Assembly: GCF_000325665.1 (NCBI RefSeq)
Contig: NC_019908.1
Location: 2,418,001-2,482,000 of the forward strand
Source of the DNA: Brachyspira pilosicoli P43/6/78
GTDB taxonomy: Bacteria > Spirochaetota > Brachyspiria > Brachyspirales > Brachyspiraceae
Reading direction: 5' to 3'
DNA length: 64,000 nt
This document shows positions 1 to 9,550 of the stretch, piece by piece. Below the pieces are notes generated by a model. That model was not told where the DNA came from and did no database searches. It saw nothing but the letters and a program-made list of their open reading frames with translations. Both the position numbers and the translations under genes were made by a program. Every line of letters starts with the position of its first letter. Position 1 is the first letter of the stretch.

Positions 1-756
1 GGCTCAACAGAAACAAGATTAAAAAACATTCAAGCTGAAGGAGCTACTGCTACAATAGAAGAATATAACTATGATGAATGTGTTAGAAAAGCTGCTGCAG
101 AAGCTGCAAAGGTTCCTAATGGAGTAGTTGTACAAGATACTGCTTGGGAAGGCTATGAAGAGATACCTGCTTGGATTATGCAAGGTTATGGTACTATGGC
201 TTTAGAAGCTGATGAGCAATTTGGCGAAAGACCTACACATGTATTTGTACAGGCTGGTGTTGGTTCTTTAGCTGGTGCTATGGTTGGATATTTTGCTAAC
301 AAATATAAAGATAATCCTCCTGTAATGGTTGTAGTAGAAGCTGAAGCTGCTGCTTGTTTATATAAAGGTGCTGTAGCAGGAGACGGAAAAATAAGAATAG
401 TTGAAGGCGATTTAAATACTATTATGGCTGGACTTGCTTGCGGTGAGCCTAATATTACTTCTTGGGATATACTTAAAAATCATGCTGATTGTTTTATAGC
501 TGCTGAAGATGTAGTTGCTGCAAGAGGTATGAGAATGCTTTCTGCTCCATTAAAAGGAGACCCTCAAGTGGTATCTGGTGAATCTGGTGCTGCTCCTTTC
601 GGTGCTTTGGCTACTATAATGCTTAATGATGAATATACTGAATTAAGAAAAAAATTAAAACTTGATTCTAATTCTAAAGTATTATTATTCAGCACAGAAG
701 GCGATACTGACCCAATTAGATGGAAAAATATTATTTGGGAAGCAAAAGAGAGATAA
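1..756 (+). CDS. ygeX: Diaminopropionate ammonia-lyase YgeX/DpaL, 5'-truncated by window edge
   Basis: Frame 1 is open from the first base, so the gene starts upstream; 251 residues are visible of a family usually near 400. The family is PLP-dependent (fold type II) and converts 2,3-diaminopropionate to pyruvate and ammonia. Visible are the WEGYEEIPAWIMQGYGTMA stretch typical of YgeX and the glycine-rich cofactor phosphate loop (QAGVGSLAGAMVGYF, about nt 262-300). The PLP lysine lies upstream of the window. It is followed after 39 bp by ygeY and then ygeW and carbamate kinase, the order known from purine-degradation islands, which supports a role in breaking down purine-ring fragments rather than free diaminopropionate. 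The product name is firm; the in vivo substrate is inferred from context. Confidence 0.9.
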   Translation, partial: GSTETRLKNIQAEGATATIEEYNYDECVRKAAAEAAKVPNGVVVQDTAWEGYEEIPAWIMQGYGTMALEADEQFGERPTHVFVQAGVGSLAGAMVGYFANKYKDNPPVMVVVEAEAAACLYKGAVAGDGKIRIVEGDLNTIMAGLACGEPNITSWDILKNHADCFIAAEDVVAARGMRMLSAPLKGDPQVVSGESGAAPFGALATIMLNDEYTELRKKLKLDSNSKVLLFSTEGDTDPIRWKNIIWEAKER

Positions 757-795
757 TAATTTTTTATATATATATAATTTTAGGGAGAAATAAAA

Positions 796-2127
796 ATGAG
801 TGCTATTTCAAAAGAACAATTTGAACAAATAAAAGCAAAAGCAGAAGGCTATAAAGCTGATATGACTAAGTTTTTAAGAGATTTGGTAGCAATTCCTAGT
901 GAATCTTGTGAAGAAAAAGGTGTAATTGAAAGAATTGCTGAAGAAATGAAAAAAGTAGGATTTGACAAAGTTGATATCGATCCTATGGGTAACGTTTTAG
1001 GTTATATGGGTACTGGTAAAACTTTAATAGGTATAGATGCTCATATAGACACAGTTGGTATAGGTAACAAAGACAACTGGAAATTTGACCCTTATCAAGG
1101 TTATGAAAACGATATCGAAATAGGCGGTAGAGGAACTTCTGACCAAGAGGGCGGTATAGTTTCTGGTGTTTACGGTGCTAAAATAATGAAAGATTTAGGT
1201 CTTTTAAGCGACAAATATCAAGTTGTTGTTGTTGGTACTGTACAAGAAGAAGACTGCGATGGTTTATGCTGGGAATACATCTGTAAAGAAAGCAAAATTA
1301 AACCTGAGTTTGTAATTTCTACTGAGCCTACTGACGGCGGTATCTACAGAGGTCAAAGAGGTAGAATGGAAATTAGAGTAGATGTTAAAGGTATTTCTTG
1401 TCACGGTTCTGCTCCAGAGAGAGGAGATAACGCTATTTACAAAATGGCTGATATACTTCAAGACATCAGAAGCCTTAACGAAAATGATGCTAAAGATTCT
1501 ACACCTATCAAAGGTTTAGTAAAAATGTTAGAAGAAAAATACAATCCTCAATACAAAGAAGCTAACTTCTTAGGAAGAGGTACTGTAACTGTTTCTCAAA
1601 TATTCTACACTTCTCCAAGCAGATGTGCTGTTGCTGACTCTTGTTCTATTTCATTAGACAGAAGAATGACAGCTGGCGAAACTTGGGAAAGCTGCTTAGA
1701 AGAAATAAGAAACCTTCCTAATGTAAAAAAATATGGTGCTGAAGTATCTATGTATAATTATGAAAGACCATCTTGGAAAGGTTTAGTTTATCCAATAGAA
1801 TGTTACTTCCCAACTTGGGTAATACCTGAAGACCATGCTGTAACTAAAGCTTTAGAAGAGGCTTATAAAGGTCTTTATGGTACTGAAAGAATTGGACCTA
1901 CTCCAGAAATAGAAAAAGAAAGAAAAGCTCGTCCGCTTACTGACAAATGGACATTCTCTACTAATGGTGTATCTATAATGGGAAGAAATGGAATACCTTG
2001 TATAGGTTTTGGTCCTGGTGCTGAAGCTCAAGCTCATGCTCCTAATGAAATTACTTGGAAACAAGATTTAGTTGTATGTGCTGCTATGTATGCTGCTGTA
2101 CCTACTATATATTGTGCTAATAAATAA
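796..2127 (+). CDS. ygeY: YgeY-family M20 metallohydrolase
   Basis: A 443-residue M20-type zinc hydrolase, full length for the YgeY family linked to selenium/purine metabolism. Metal-site motifs are in order: DAHIDT (His83, Asp85), the bridging Asp in GTSDQEGG (about residue 116) and the EED pair (residues 151-153). A C-terminal histidine follows in AQAHAPNE. No signal peptide, so cytosolic. A GGGAGA-type ribosome site lies just before the ATG. It sits between ygeX and ygeW with short gaps, so one operon is likely. M20 enzymes hydrolyse amide bonds; in purine-degradation clusters this one is expected to act on a ureido or amide intermediate. The exact substrate cannot be read from sequence. 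Confidence 0.9.
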   Translation: MSAISKEQFEQIKAKAEGYKADMTKFLRDLVAIPSESCEEKGVIERIAEEMKKVGFDKVDIDPMGNVLGYMGTGKTLIGIDAHIDTVGIGNKDNWKFDPYQGYENDIEIGGRGTSDQEGGIVSGVYGAKIMKDLGLLSDKYQVVVVGTVQEEDCDGLCWEYICKESKIKPEFVISTEPTDGGIYRGQRGRMEIRVDVKGISCHGSAPERGDNAIYKMADILQDIRSLNENDAKDSTPIKGLVKMLEEKYNPQYKEANFLGRGTVTVSQIFYTSPSRCAVADSCSISLDRRMTAGETWESCLEEIRNLPNVKKYGAEVSMYNYERPSWKGLVYPIECYFPTWVIPEDHAVTKALEEAYKGLYGTERIGPTPEIEKERKARPLTDKWTFSTNGVSIMGRNGIPCIGFGPGAEAQAHAPNEITWKQDLVVCAAMYAAVPTIYCANK

Positions 2128-2173
2128 TAAAAATATTAATTAAATAAAAATAAAAATAAAAGGATAGAAAAAT

Positions 2174-3367
2174 ATGGGTATACAAAAATATATTTCAAAA
2201 CTCGATAGCCTTGAATTTGGAAAAATGTATAAAAATGACTTTTTCCTTACTTGGGACAAAACTTTTGATGAATTACAAGCTGTTTGGACTGTTGCTGATG
2301 CTTTAAGATTTTTAAGAGAAAGCAACATATCTACTAAAGTTTTTGATTCTGGTTTAGGTATTTCTTTATTCAGAGATAACTCTACTAGGACTCGTTTCTC
2401 TTTTGCTTCTGCTTGTAACCTTTTAGGTTTAGAAGTACAAGACTTAGACGAAGGTAAAAGCCAAATCGCTCATGGTGAAACTGTTAGAGAAACTGCTAAC
2501 ATGGTATCTTTCATGGCTGATGTTATAGGTATCAGAGATGATATGTATATTGGTAAAGGTCATGAATATATGAAAGAAGTTTCTGAGTCTGTAAGACAAG
2601 GTTACAATGATGGTATATTAGAGCAAATTCCTACTCTAGTTAACTTACAGTGTGACAGAGACCACCCAACTCAAATGATGGCTGACTCTTTACACTTTAT
2701 CCACGAATTAGGCGGATTAGAAAACTTAAGAGGTAAAAAAGTTGCTATGACTTGGGCTTATTCACCTTCTTACGGTAAACCTCTTTCTGTACCTCAAGGT
2801 GCTGCTGGTTTATTCACTAGATTAGGTATGGACGTTGCTTTAGCTTATCCAAAAGGTTATGAGCTTATGCCTGAAGTTGAAGCTATTGCTAAGAAAAATG
2901 CTGAAGCTGCTGGCGTTAAATTAACTATCACTAATGATATGGACGAAGCTTTTGAAAATGCTGATGTTGTTTATCCTAAATCTTGGGCTCCATTTGCTGC
3001 TATGCAAGAGAGAACAGACCTTTATGGTAAAGGCGACACTGACGGAATAAAAGCTCTTGAAAAGAGATTATTAGAGCAAAATGCTAAACATAAAGATTGG
3101 TGCTGTACTGAAGAAAAAATGAAGAAAACTAAAGACGGAAAAGCATTATACTTACACTGCTTACCTGCTGACATTAATGATGTTAGCTGTAAAGATGGTG
3201 AGGTTGCTGCTTCTGTATTTGACAGATATAGAGTACCTCTTTACAAACAAGCTAGCTACAAACCATATGTTATAGCTGCTATGATTTTCTTATCTAAATT
3301 CAGAGACCCTCAAGCTATATTAAGCAAATTAGCTTCTGACGGCAAACCAAGAGTATTTGGTTATTAA
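2174..3367 (+). CDS. ygeW: Knotted carbamoyltransferase YgeW
   Basis: A 397-residue aspartate/ornithine carbamoyltransferase-fold protein. The carbamoyl-phosphate loop is seen as RDNSTRTRFSFA, the second-domain motif as DHPTQMMADSLHF, and the HCLPAD motif near the C-terminus. Length and the inserted segments match YgeW rather than ArcB or PyrB. In the forward direction the family carbamoylates an amine; in this gene order the likely direction is phosphorolysis of a ureido compound to give carbamoyl phosphate for the downstream carbamate kinase. The natural substrate of YgeW is not settled to my knowledge. AAGGAT precedes the ATG, and a hairpin follows the stop. Confidence 0.92.
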   Translation: MGIQKYISKLDSLEFGKMYKNDFFLTWDKTFDELQAVWTVADALRFLRESNISTKVFDSGLGISLFRDNSTRTRFSFASACNLLGLEVQDLDEGKSQIAHGETVRETANMVSFMADVIGIRDDMYIGKGHEYMKEVSESVRQGYNDGILEQIPTLVNLQCDRDHPTQMMADSLHFIHELGGLENLRGKKVAMTWAYSPSYGKPLSVPQGAAGLFTRLGMDVALAYPKGYELMPEVEAIAKKNAEAAGVKLTITNDMDEAFENADVVYPKSWAPFAAMQERTDLYGKGDTDGIKALEKRLLEQNAKHKDWCCTEEKMKKTKDGKALYLHCLPADINDVSCKDGEVAASVFDRYRVPLYKQASYKPYVIAAMIFLSKFRDPQAILSKLASDGKPRVFGY

Positions 3368-3381
3368 TAATTAAAAAATAT

Positions 3382-3420
3382 AATGGTAAGTGTCTATAAA
3401 TAATAGTGCTTACCATTTTA
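3382..3420 (+). terminator. Hairpin after ygeW
   Basis: AATGGTAAG (3382-3390) pairs with CTTACCATT (3409-3417), followed by TTTA. It lies between the ygeW stop and carbamate kinase, so it may partly end ygeXYW transcription. The U tract is short, so read-through into the kinase gene is plausible. Confidence 0.6.
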
Positions 3421-3496
3421 TATCTTTAATATTGTGAAAAAAGGAACTTTTTTGATAATATTAAAATTAAATTAATTTTGTTTTTAGGATATAAAA

Positions 3497-4438
3497 ATGG
3501 AAAATAAAAAAAGAATAGTTATTGCTTTAGGCGGTAATGCTTTGGGAGATACTCTTGCAGAGCAAATGGAAGCTGTAAAAATAACTGCTAAAAACATAGT
3601 AGATTTAGTTGAAAATGGCTGTGAAGTAATAGTAGCACATGGTAATGGTCCTCAAGTTGGATTTATCAATAATGCTATGAATGAATATACTAATAATCAT
3701 AATACTGGAAATCCTATACCTTTATCAGTATGTGTTGCTATGAGTCAGGCTTATATTGGTTATGATTTACAGAATGCTATTATGGAAGAGTTTTCTAATA
3801 GAAATATTACTGTTCCGCCAATAGCTACATTAATTACACAAGTAGTAGTTGATGAGAATGACCCTGCTTTCAAAAACCCTACAAAACCTATAGGTCAATT
3901 TATGACTAAAGAAGAGGGTGAGGCTAAGGCTAAAGAATTGGGCTGGACAGTAAAAGAAGATGCAGGAAGAGGATACAGAAGAGTTGTTGCTTCTCCTAAA
4001 CCTGTTGCAATTGCAGAAAGCACTGCTATTAAAGCTATGCTTAATGAAAAGGCTTTAGTAATTTGCTGCGGAGGAGGCGGTATACCTGTTGTAAAAAGAG
4101 GCAATCATTTAAAGGGTATGGCTGCTGTTATAGATAAAGACTTTGCTTCTGCTGTACTTGCTAAAGAACTTGATGCTGATATGCTTATCATTTTAACAGC
4201 TGTAGAAAAAGTTGCTATTAACTTTGGTAAACCTGATGTTAAATGGCTTGATTCTATGACTATAGAAGAAGCTAAAAAACATTGCGATGACGGTCAATTT
4301 GCTCCTGGTTCTATGCTTCCAAAAGTACAAGCTTGTATGCAGTTTGTTGAAGCTACTGGAAAAGAAGCTATGATTACTTTGCTTGAAAAAGCTAAAGATG
4401 CTATTAATGGAAAAACTGGTACTAGAGTAAGAAAATAA
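3497..4438 (+). CDS. arcC: Carbamate kinase
   Basis: A 313-residue amino-acid-kinase-fold enzyme, normal length for ArcC/YqeA. It makes ATP from ADP and carbamoyl phosphate, releasing carbamate (CO2 and ammonia). Motifs seen: ALGGNALG at the N-terminus, VAHGNGPQVG, the CCGGGGIPV loop, and KDFASAVLAKELDAD ahead of the conserved LTAVEKV strand. It is cytosolic. Placed directly after ygeX-ygeY-ygeW and before the xanthine dehydrogenase genes, it is the energy-conserving last step of the pathway. No arginine deiminase or ornithine carbamoyltransferase gene is next to it, which argues against a classical arginine deiminase operon. Confidence 0.95.
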   Translation: MENKKRIVIALGGNALGDTLAEQMEAVKITAKNIVDLVENGCEVIVAHGNGPQVGFINNAMNEYTNNHNTGNPIPLSVCVAMSQAYIGYDLQNAIMEEFSNRNITVPPIATLITQVVVDENDPAFKNPTKPIGQFMTKEEGEAKAKELGWTVKEDAGRGYRRVVASPKPVAIAESTAIKAMLNEKALVICCGGGGIPVVKRGNHLKGMAAVIDKDFASAVLAKELDADMLIILTAVEKVAINFGKPDVKWLDSMTIEEAKKHCDDGQFAPGSMLPKVQACMQFVEATGKEAMITLLEKAKDAINGKTGTRVRK

Positions 4439-4446
4439 TTTTTTTG

Positions 4447-4496
4447 TTAATTAAACTAGGTTTCTTATTTAATTATATGTAACCTAGTTTAATTAA
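4447..4496 (+). terminator. Long perfect inverted repeat after carbamate kinase
   Basis: TTAATTAAACTAGGTT (4447-4462) is exactly repeated in inverse as AACCTAGTTTAATTAA (4481-4496) with an 18-nt loop. It is placed where a terminator is expected, before the xdh promoter. The following U tract is weak, so a regulatory role is not excluded. Confidence 0.6.
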
Positions 4497-4541
4497 ATAA
4501 TTTGATTTCCTTTGATATGATTGTTATAAATAAATTTGATA

Positions 4542-4569
4542 TTGAAAAATTTTTTTTATATACTATAAA
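4542..4569 (+). promoter_or_regulatory. Probable sigma70 promoter of the xdh operon
   Basis: TTGAAA at 4542-4547 and TATAAA at 4564-4569 with a 16-bp spacer, 52 bp before the xdhA start, just after the terminator-like repeat. In AT-rich DNA such matches occur by chance, so position is the main support. Confidence 0.4.
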
Positions 4570-4621
4570 AGGCTATTTAAAAAAATAGTTAATACTCTTT
4601 ATTAAAGGATAATTTTTATTT

Positions 4622-6751
4622 ATGAAAACTTTTATTAAAGAATTAAAAACATCTGTTCCTAGGGTAGACGCATTAGATAAAATAACAGGAAAGACTAAAT
4701 ATTTAAATGATATTGATTTTGGAAATGAAGTTCTATATGCCAAAATTGTGCATTCCACAAAGGCTAGAGCTAAAATATTAAAAATCAATATACCAGAGCT
4801 TCCTGATGGTTATTTTACTGTTGATTATAAAGATGTTCCTGGTAAAAATGCTGCTACTATGATTATATCTGACTGGAAACCATTTGCTGAGGATACTGTA
4901 AGATATATTGGAGAGACGATACTTCTCATTGTAGGGCCTGACAAGAATATAGTATATGATATAGCTGAAAAAGTAAAAATAGAATATCAAGATTTAGAGC
5001 CTGTATTGAATATTGAAGATTCCAAGAAACTGCTTGGAGGTGCAATATACGGTGATAACAACATATTTATTTCATTCAATGCGGGATATGGTGATGTTGA
5101 TGAGGCATTTAAAAAAGCAAAGACTATAATAGAAGAAACTTATTATACACCATATCAAGAACACTTATATATGGAAGTTAATGGTGCTGTTGGAGTATGG
5201 GAAAACGGTAAAGTATCAATTTACTCTTCAACACAATGTCCATATTATGTACAAAAGGCTGCTTCTCCTGTGCTTGGCGTTGAAGATGTGAGGGTAGTAG
5301 CTCCGCCTATTGGGGGAGGATTTGGAGGAAAAGAACATTATCCAGATGTTTTAGCTTCAGTAGTTGCCGTTGCTGCTAACAAAGCCAAAAAAACTGTAAA
5401 ACTTATATTAGACAGACAATTTGACATGGCTTATAGTGTAAAAAGACAGCCTGCTCAAATAAAAACAAAAATAGCTCTTGATGAAAATAATAATATTACT
5501 GCTCTTGATGTTGTATCAGACATGGACGCTGGTGCTTATGAATCAAGCTCAAGGGTTATTATGCAAAGATGTACTTATACTGCTGCCAATGTATATCATT
5601 TTCCTAATGTTAGAGTTGTAGGAACATTATATGCTACCAACAATGTACCTAGCTGTGCATTCAGAGGATTTGGCGGACCTCAGGCTATATTTGCCATAGA
5701 AAGAACTATGGATAATATTGCAAAAAAAATAAATGTTGATCCTATAGAACTTAAAAAGAAATATTTCGTTAAACAAAATGACCCAACAATAACAGGAGGT
5801 ATATTCCACGATAATATAATACTTCCTAAAATGCTTGATTTAGCTTTAAAAGAATCTGATTATGAGAGAAAATCCAAAGAGTATAAAAACTCTATGTATA
5901 AAGGAATAGGAATATCTTGTTTCTTGCATGGATGTGCTTTTACTGGAAGCGGTGAAAGAGATATAATAAAAGCTAAATTAAAATTAAAGAAAAAAGGAAA
6001 TAAAGTAACAATACTTACTTCAAATACAGAAATAGGTCAGGGTCTTCATACTACATTTAGAAAAATAGCTTCATACAATTTAAATATTCCATTAGAAGAT
6101 ATTGACATAGCTGAATATGATACTGACATTGTTCCAAATACTGGTCCTACTGTAGCTTCACGTTCTGTGATGATAGTAGGATATTTGATACAAGAGGCTT
6201 CTAAAAAATTAAAAGAAAGATGGAACGAGTCTGATGAAATAGAAATAACAGAAGATTATAAACACCCTACGCATTTAGTAGATTGGGATACTAATACTTT
6301 AAGGGGAGATGCTTATCCGAGCTATGGACTTGGAATAAATGTTGTTGAAGTGGAAATAGATAAATACACATTAGAAGTAAAGATTGTAGGAGTATGGGCG
6401 GTATTTGACTGCGGATATCCTATAGATGAAAAGATTGTTGAGGGGCAGATAAAAGGAGGAGTTGCTCAGGCACTTGGCTGGGGAGCTTTAGAGAAGATAG
6501 TAAATAAAGATGGAAAATTCCTTCAAGTAAAGATGTCAGATTATATGATACCTACTTCTTTGGATTTGCCTGAAATAAAAACTTATATAATGTGCGAACC
6601 TTATCAATATGGACCATTGGGTGCTAAGGGAATAGGGGAGATAACTTTTGACGGTGCTGCTAGTGCTTATGCTTCTGCTATGGAAAATGCTTTGAAACAT
6701 CATTTTACAAGCATACCTATATTACCAGAAAATATTGCGGAGGTGTTGTGA
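4622..6751 (+). CDS. xdhA: Xanthine dehydrogenase, molybdopterin-binding subunit XdhA
   Basis: A 709-residue large subunit of the xanthine oxidase family, a little shorter than E. coli XdhA (about 750). It binds the molybdenum cofactor and hydroxylates hypoxanthine/xanthine toward urate, or runs in reverse on urate in anaerobes. Motifs seen: GGGFGGKEHYPDV (cofactor-binding loop), AFRGFGGPQA with the substrate-orienting Arg, EIGQGLHT, and near the C-terminus GAKGIGE carrying the catalytic base Glu. N-terminal hammerhead domain (about 1-140) and large Mo-binding domain follow the family order. The stop ends one base before the start of the iron-sulphur subunit, so the subunits are translationally coupled. 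Related Se-dependent hydroxylases exist; accessory genes nearby fit a labile-selenium enzyme but do not prove it. Confidence 0.93.
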   Translation: MKTFIKELKTSVPRVDALDKITGKTKYLNDIDFGNEVLYAKIVHSTKARAKILKINIPELPDGYFTVDYKDVPGKNAATMIISDWKPFAEDTVRYIGETILLIVGPDKNIVYDIAEKVKIEYQDLEPVLNIEDSKKLLGGAIYGDNNIFISFNAGYGDVDEAFKKAKTIIEETYYTPYQEHLYMEVNGAVGVWENGKVSIYSSTQCPYYVQKAASPVLGVEDVRVVAPPIGGGFGGKEHYPDVLASVVAVAANKAKKTVKLILDRQFDMAYSVKRQPAQIKTKIALDENNNITALDVVSDMDAGAYESSSRVIMQRCTYTAANVYHFPNVRVVGTLYATNNVPSCAFRGFGGPQAIFAIERTMDNIAKKINVDPIELKKKYFVKQNDPTITGGIFHDNIILPKMLDLALKESDYERKSKEYKNSMYKGIGISCFLHGCAFTGSGERDIIKAKLKLKKKGNKVTILTSNTEIGQGLHTTFRKIASYNLNIPLEDIDIAEYDTDIVPNTGPTVASRSVMIVGYLIQEASKKLKERWNESDEIEITEDYKHPTHLVDWDTNTLRGDAYPSYGLGINVVEVEIDKYTLEVKIVGVWAVFDCGYPIDEKIVEGQIKGGVAQALGWGALEKIVNKDGKFLQVKMSDYMIPTSLDLPEIKTYIMCEPYQYGPLGAKGIGEITFDGAASAYASAMENALKHHFTSIPILPENIAEVL

Positions 6752-6752
6752 T

Positions 6753-7238
6753 ATGGCTATAAGTTTTACTGTTAATAATAAAAAAATTAATACAGAATTA
6801 AATCCGCTTACTAGATTAATAGATTTTTTGAGAGATGAATTAAAACTTACAGGTACTAAAGAAGGCTGCGGAGAGGGTGAATGCGGTGCTTGTGCTGTTT
6901 TGATGAACGGCAAGGTTGTTAATTCTTGTTTAATTCCTATAGCTTTATGCGAGGGAAAAGAAATTTTAACTATAGAAGGTTATACAGAAACAGAGAAAGG
7001 AAAAATAGTAACAAAAGCTTTTATTGATGAGGGCGCTGTGCAATGCGGTTTTTGTACTCCTGGAATGGTGATGTCAACAGAGGCTATTTTGAATGATACA
7101 AAAGGAAATCCTACTGAAGAAGAAGTTAGAAGAGGGCTTTCTGGAAACTTATGCAGATGTACTGGTTATGACCATATAGTTAATGCTGTATTAAGAGCTT
7201 CTGAAATGGCTTCAAAGGAGGGTAAAAAATTATGGTAA
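6753..7238 (+). CDS. xdhC: Xanthine dehydrogenase, 2Fe-2S subunit
   Basis: A 161-residue two-cluster ferredoxin-like subunit. First cluster (plant-type): CGEGECGACAVLMNG and NSCLIP. Second cluster: QCGFCTPGMVM and LCRCTGYDHIV. I start it at ATG 6753 because GGAGG at 6739-6743 lies 9 nt upstream; a longer TTG reading from 6735 would place the start before that site. It relays electrons from the molybdenum centre in XdhA to FAD in XdhB. Its end overlaps the XdhB start by 7 bp, confirming one operon. This is the E. coli-style XdhC subunit, not the unrelated maturation factor of the same name at 10739-11605. Confidence 0.93.
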   Translation: MAISFTVNNKKINTELNPLTRLIDFLRDELKLTGTKEGCGEGECGACAVLMNGKVVNSCLIPIALCEGKEILTIEGYTETEKGKIVTKAFIDEGAVQCGFCTPGMVMSTEAILNDTKGNPTEEEVRRGLSGNLCRCTGYDHIVNAVLRASEMASKEGKKLW

Positions 7239-8083
7239 ATACTTTGACAGCTAAAAATATTAATGAGGCTTTGGAATTAAAACTAAAGCATAATGCGATA
7301 ATTTTTGCAGGCGGCACTGATTTAATGGTAGAGCATTTAAGAGGAAGCAATTTAATAGCTAAATTTGAAAGACCTGTGTTATTCATAAATGAAATAGATG
7401 AATTAAAAGGCATAAAAGAAGATGAGAATAATATCATAATAGGGACATTAACTACATTTGATGAAATAATAAAATCTCCTCTAATTCCTCAAGTATTAAA
7501 AGATAGTGCTTTGGGTATAGCAGGACCTCCTATTAGAAATATTGCTACTATTGGAGGAAATATTTGCAATGCTTCGCCTTCTGCTGATAGTTTGCCTTCG
7601 CTTTATGCAATGGATTCAGTTTTAATATTAAAAAGTAAAGACTCACAAAGAGAAGTAAAAATAAAAGATTTTATCACTGGTGTAAGTAAAACTACAATAA
7701 AAGATGATGAAATACTTACTCATATTGTAATACCTAAAAAAAATTATGAATATTCTTTTTACAAAAAAATAGGCACAAGAAAAGCTAATGCATTATCTAA
7801 ACTTGCTATATGTGCTTTAGTTTGCAAAGAGAATAATAAATATAGATTTAAAATAAGTTTTTGTACTTTAGGAATTACAGTTACAAGAGATGAAAGTATA
7901 GAAGAGAAGTTTGCTGTTTCAGATATCAGTGAATGGAAAAATAAAATAAAAGATATACAGGAAGCGTATTCTTCTATTATGAAACCAAGAGATAGTGCAA
8001 GATCAACTGCTTTATATAGAAAAAAATGTGCTTTAAATTTAATAGAATATTTTTTGGAGGAAGCACTAAAAAATATCTGTTAA
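7232..8083 (+). CDS. xdhB: Xanthine dehydrogenase, FAD-binding subunit XdhB
   Basis: A 283-residue CO dehydrogenase flavoprotein-type subunit, typical length. The FAD-binding loop is AGGTDLMVE near residue 30, and the second flavin motif is TIGGNICNASPSAD near residue 110; the C-terminal CODH flavoprotein C domain follows. It passes electrons from the 2Fe-2S subunit to NAD+ or another acceptor. The start overlaps the preceding gene, GGAGGG lies upstream, and the gene is followed by a purine permease, which supports a purine substrate for the whole complex. Confidence 0.93.
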   Translation: MVNTLTAKNINEALELKLKHNAIIFAGGTDLMVEHLRGSNLIAKFERPVLFINEIDELKGIKEDENNIIIGTLTTFDEIIKSPLIPQVLKDSALGIAGPPIRNIATIGGNICNASPSADSLPSLYAMDSVLILKSKDSQREVKIKDFITGVSKTTIKDDEILTHIVIPKKNYEYSFYKKIGTRKANALSKLAICALVCKENNKYRFKISFCTLGITVTRDESIEEKFAVSDISEWKNKIKDIQEAYSSIMKPRDSARSTALYRKKCALNLIEYFLEEALKNIC

Positions 8084-8122
8084 TTTAAAAGATAAAAACA
8101 ATTTAACAAATGGAGAAGAAAT

Positions 8123-9502
8123 ATGAGTATGAATGAAAAAACTCAAAGCGCCTTGTTTGAATATGAAGGCGTTCCAAAAATGACTCAAGCTTTCCCGCTA
8201 GCTATTCAACACGTAGTTGCTATGATTGTTGGTTGTGTAACTCCTGCTCTTATAGTATCATCTGCAGCTGGTCTTAAAAGCGGAAGTCCAGAGCAAATAT
8301 TATTAGTTCAATCTTCATTAGTATTTGCTGCTATTTCTACAATAATTATGGTTTTTCCTATACCTATAACTAAGAATTATCATATAGGTGCTAGACTTCC
8401 TATGATTATTGGAGTTAGTTTTGCTTATGTATCTACTATGCAGTCTATTGCTAGAGGTCCTGAAGGCACTGGTCTTGGTGTTAGAGGTCTTGCAATCATT
8501 TTTGGTGCTCAAGTAGTAGGCGGTATTGTAGCTATAATATTTGGTTTAGCTGTTGAAAAAATTAGAAAACTATTTCCTCCTTTAATTGCTGGTACAGTAG
8601 TATTTACAGTTGGTCTTTCATTATATCCTACAGCTGTTAGATATATGGCTGGCGGAAGTACTTTATATAGCATAAACGGTGAAGTTGTTCCTTTTGGTTC
8701 TTGGCAGTATTGGACTGTTGCTTTCATTACTCTTATCGCTGTTATTTTCTTCAACCAATTTACTAAAGGATTTTTAAAATTAGCTTCTATACTTATGGGA
8801 TTAATTATTGGTTATATAGCAGCATTTTTCTTTGGTATGATTAATTTTACAAGTGTTATTAATGCTGGTATTTTCCAAGCTCCTAAACTTATACCTTTTG
8901 GAATAGAGTTTGACCCTTCTGCTGCTATTGCTATAGCACTTTTATTTGCTGTTAACTCTGTTCAAGCTATTGGAGACTTCTCTGCTACTACTTCAGGCGG
9001 TATGGGAAGAATGCCTACTGATAAAGAATTAAAATGCGGTATCACTGCTTATGGTATTACTAATATATTATCTTCTGTATTTGGTTGTTTGCCAACTGCT
9101 ACTTACAGCCAAAACGTTGGTATAGTTGCTACTACTAAAGTTGTTAATAGAATAGTATTTTTAATTGCTGCTATTATAATATTAGTTGCTGGTTTATTCC
9201 CTAAATTCTCAGCTTTACTTACTACTATACCTTCTTGTGTACTTGGCGGTGCTACTATAATGGTATTTGCTTCTATTGCTATGACTGGTATTAAATTGGT
9301 ATTTACTGAAAATATGGGTCCTAGAAATACTTTAATAGTAGGTCTTGCTGTTGCTTTAGGTATGGGTACTGTTCAAGTTGGAGGAGCTTTAGATACTTTC
9401 CCTGCTTGGGCTAAAACTGTATTTGGAAGCAGCCCTGTTGTTATAGCTACTTGTGTTGCTATTATATTAAATGTTATTCTTCCTAAAGAAGAAAAAAAAT
9501 AA
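8123..9502 (+). CDS. Purine permease, NCS2 (nucleobase:cation symporter-2) family
   Basis: A 459-residue integral membrane protein with about 14 hydrophobic segments, the length of xanthine/urate permeases (XanQ, UacT, PbuX). The family signature region is seen as QAIGDFSATTSGGMGR (about residues 280-300), followed by GCLPTATYSQNVGIV, the second conserved substrate/cation loop. It would import xanthine, urate or another purine by proton or sodium symport. The gene lies directly after xdhB with GGAGAAG before its ATG and is closed by a strong terminator, so it is the last gene of the purine catabolic operon. The exact substrate within NCS2 cannot be assigned by eye. Confidence 0.88.
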   Translation: MSMNEKTQSALFEYEGVPKMTQAFPLAIQHVVAMIVGCVTPALIVSSAAGLKSGSPEQILLVQSSLVFAAISTIIMVFPIPITKNYHIGARLPMIIGVSFAYVSTMQSIARGPEGTGLGVRGLAIIFGAQVVGGIVAIIFGLAVEKIRKLFPPLIAGTVVFTVGLSLYPTAVRYMAGGSTLYSINGEVVPFGSWQYWTVAFITLIAVIFFNQFTKGFLKLASILMGLIIGYIAAFFFGMINFTSVINAGIFQAPKLIPFGIEFDPSAAIAIALLFAVNSVQAIGDFSATTSGGMGRMPTDKELKCGITAYGITNILSSVFGCLPTATYSQNVGIVATTKVVNRIVFLIAAIIILVAGLFPKFSALLTTIPSCVLGGATIMVFASIAMTGIKLVFTENMGPRNTLIVGLAVALGMGTVQVGGALDTFPAWAKTVFGSSPVVIATCVAIILNVILPKEEKK

Positions 9503-9514
9503 TTATATAATTTT

Positions 9515-9550
9515 AGACAATGGGATTTAAAGCCCATTGTCTTTTATTTT
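9515..9550 (+). terminator. Strong terminator between convergent operons
   Basis: AGACAATGGG (9515-9524) pairs perfectly with CCCATTGTCT (9533-9542), followed by TTTTATTTT. It ends the permease transcript; the minus-strand gene stops at 9544. Confidence 0.85.

Noticed and set aside
4440-4621. A purine riboswitch before xdhA
   Set aside because: The expected three-helix junction and conserved loop bases are not seen; only an inverted repeat and promoter-like boxes are found.
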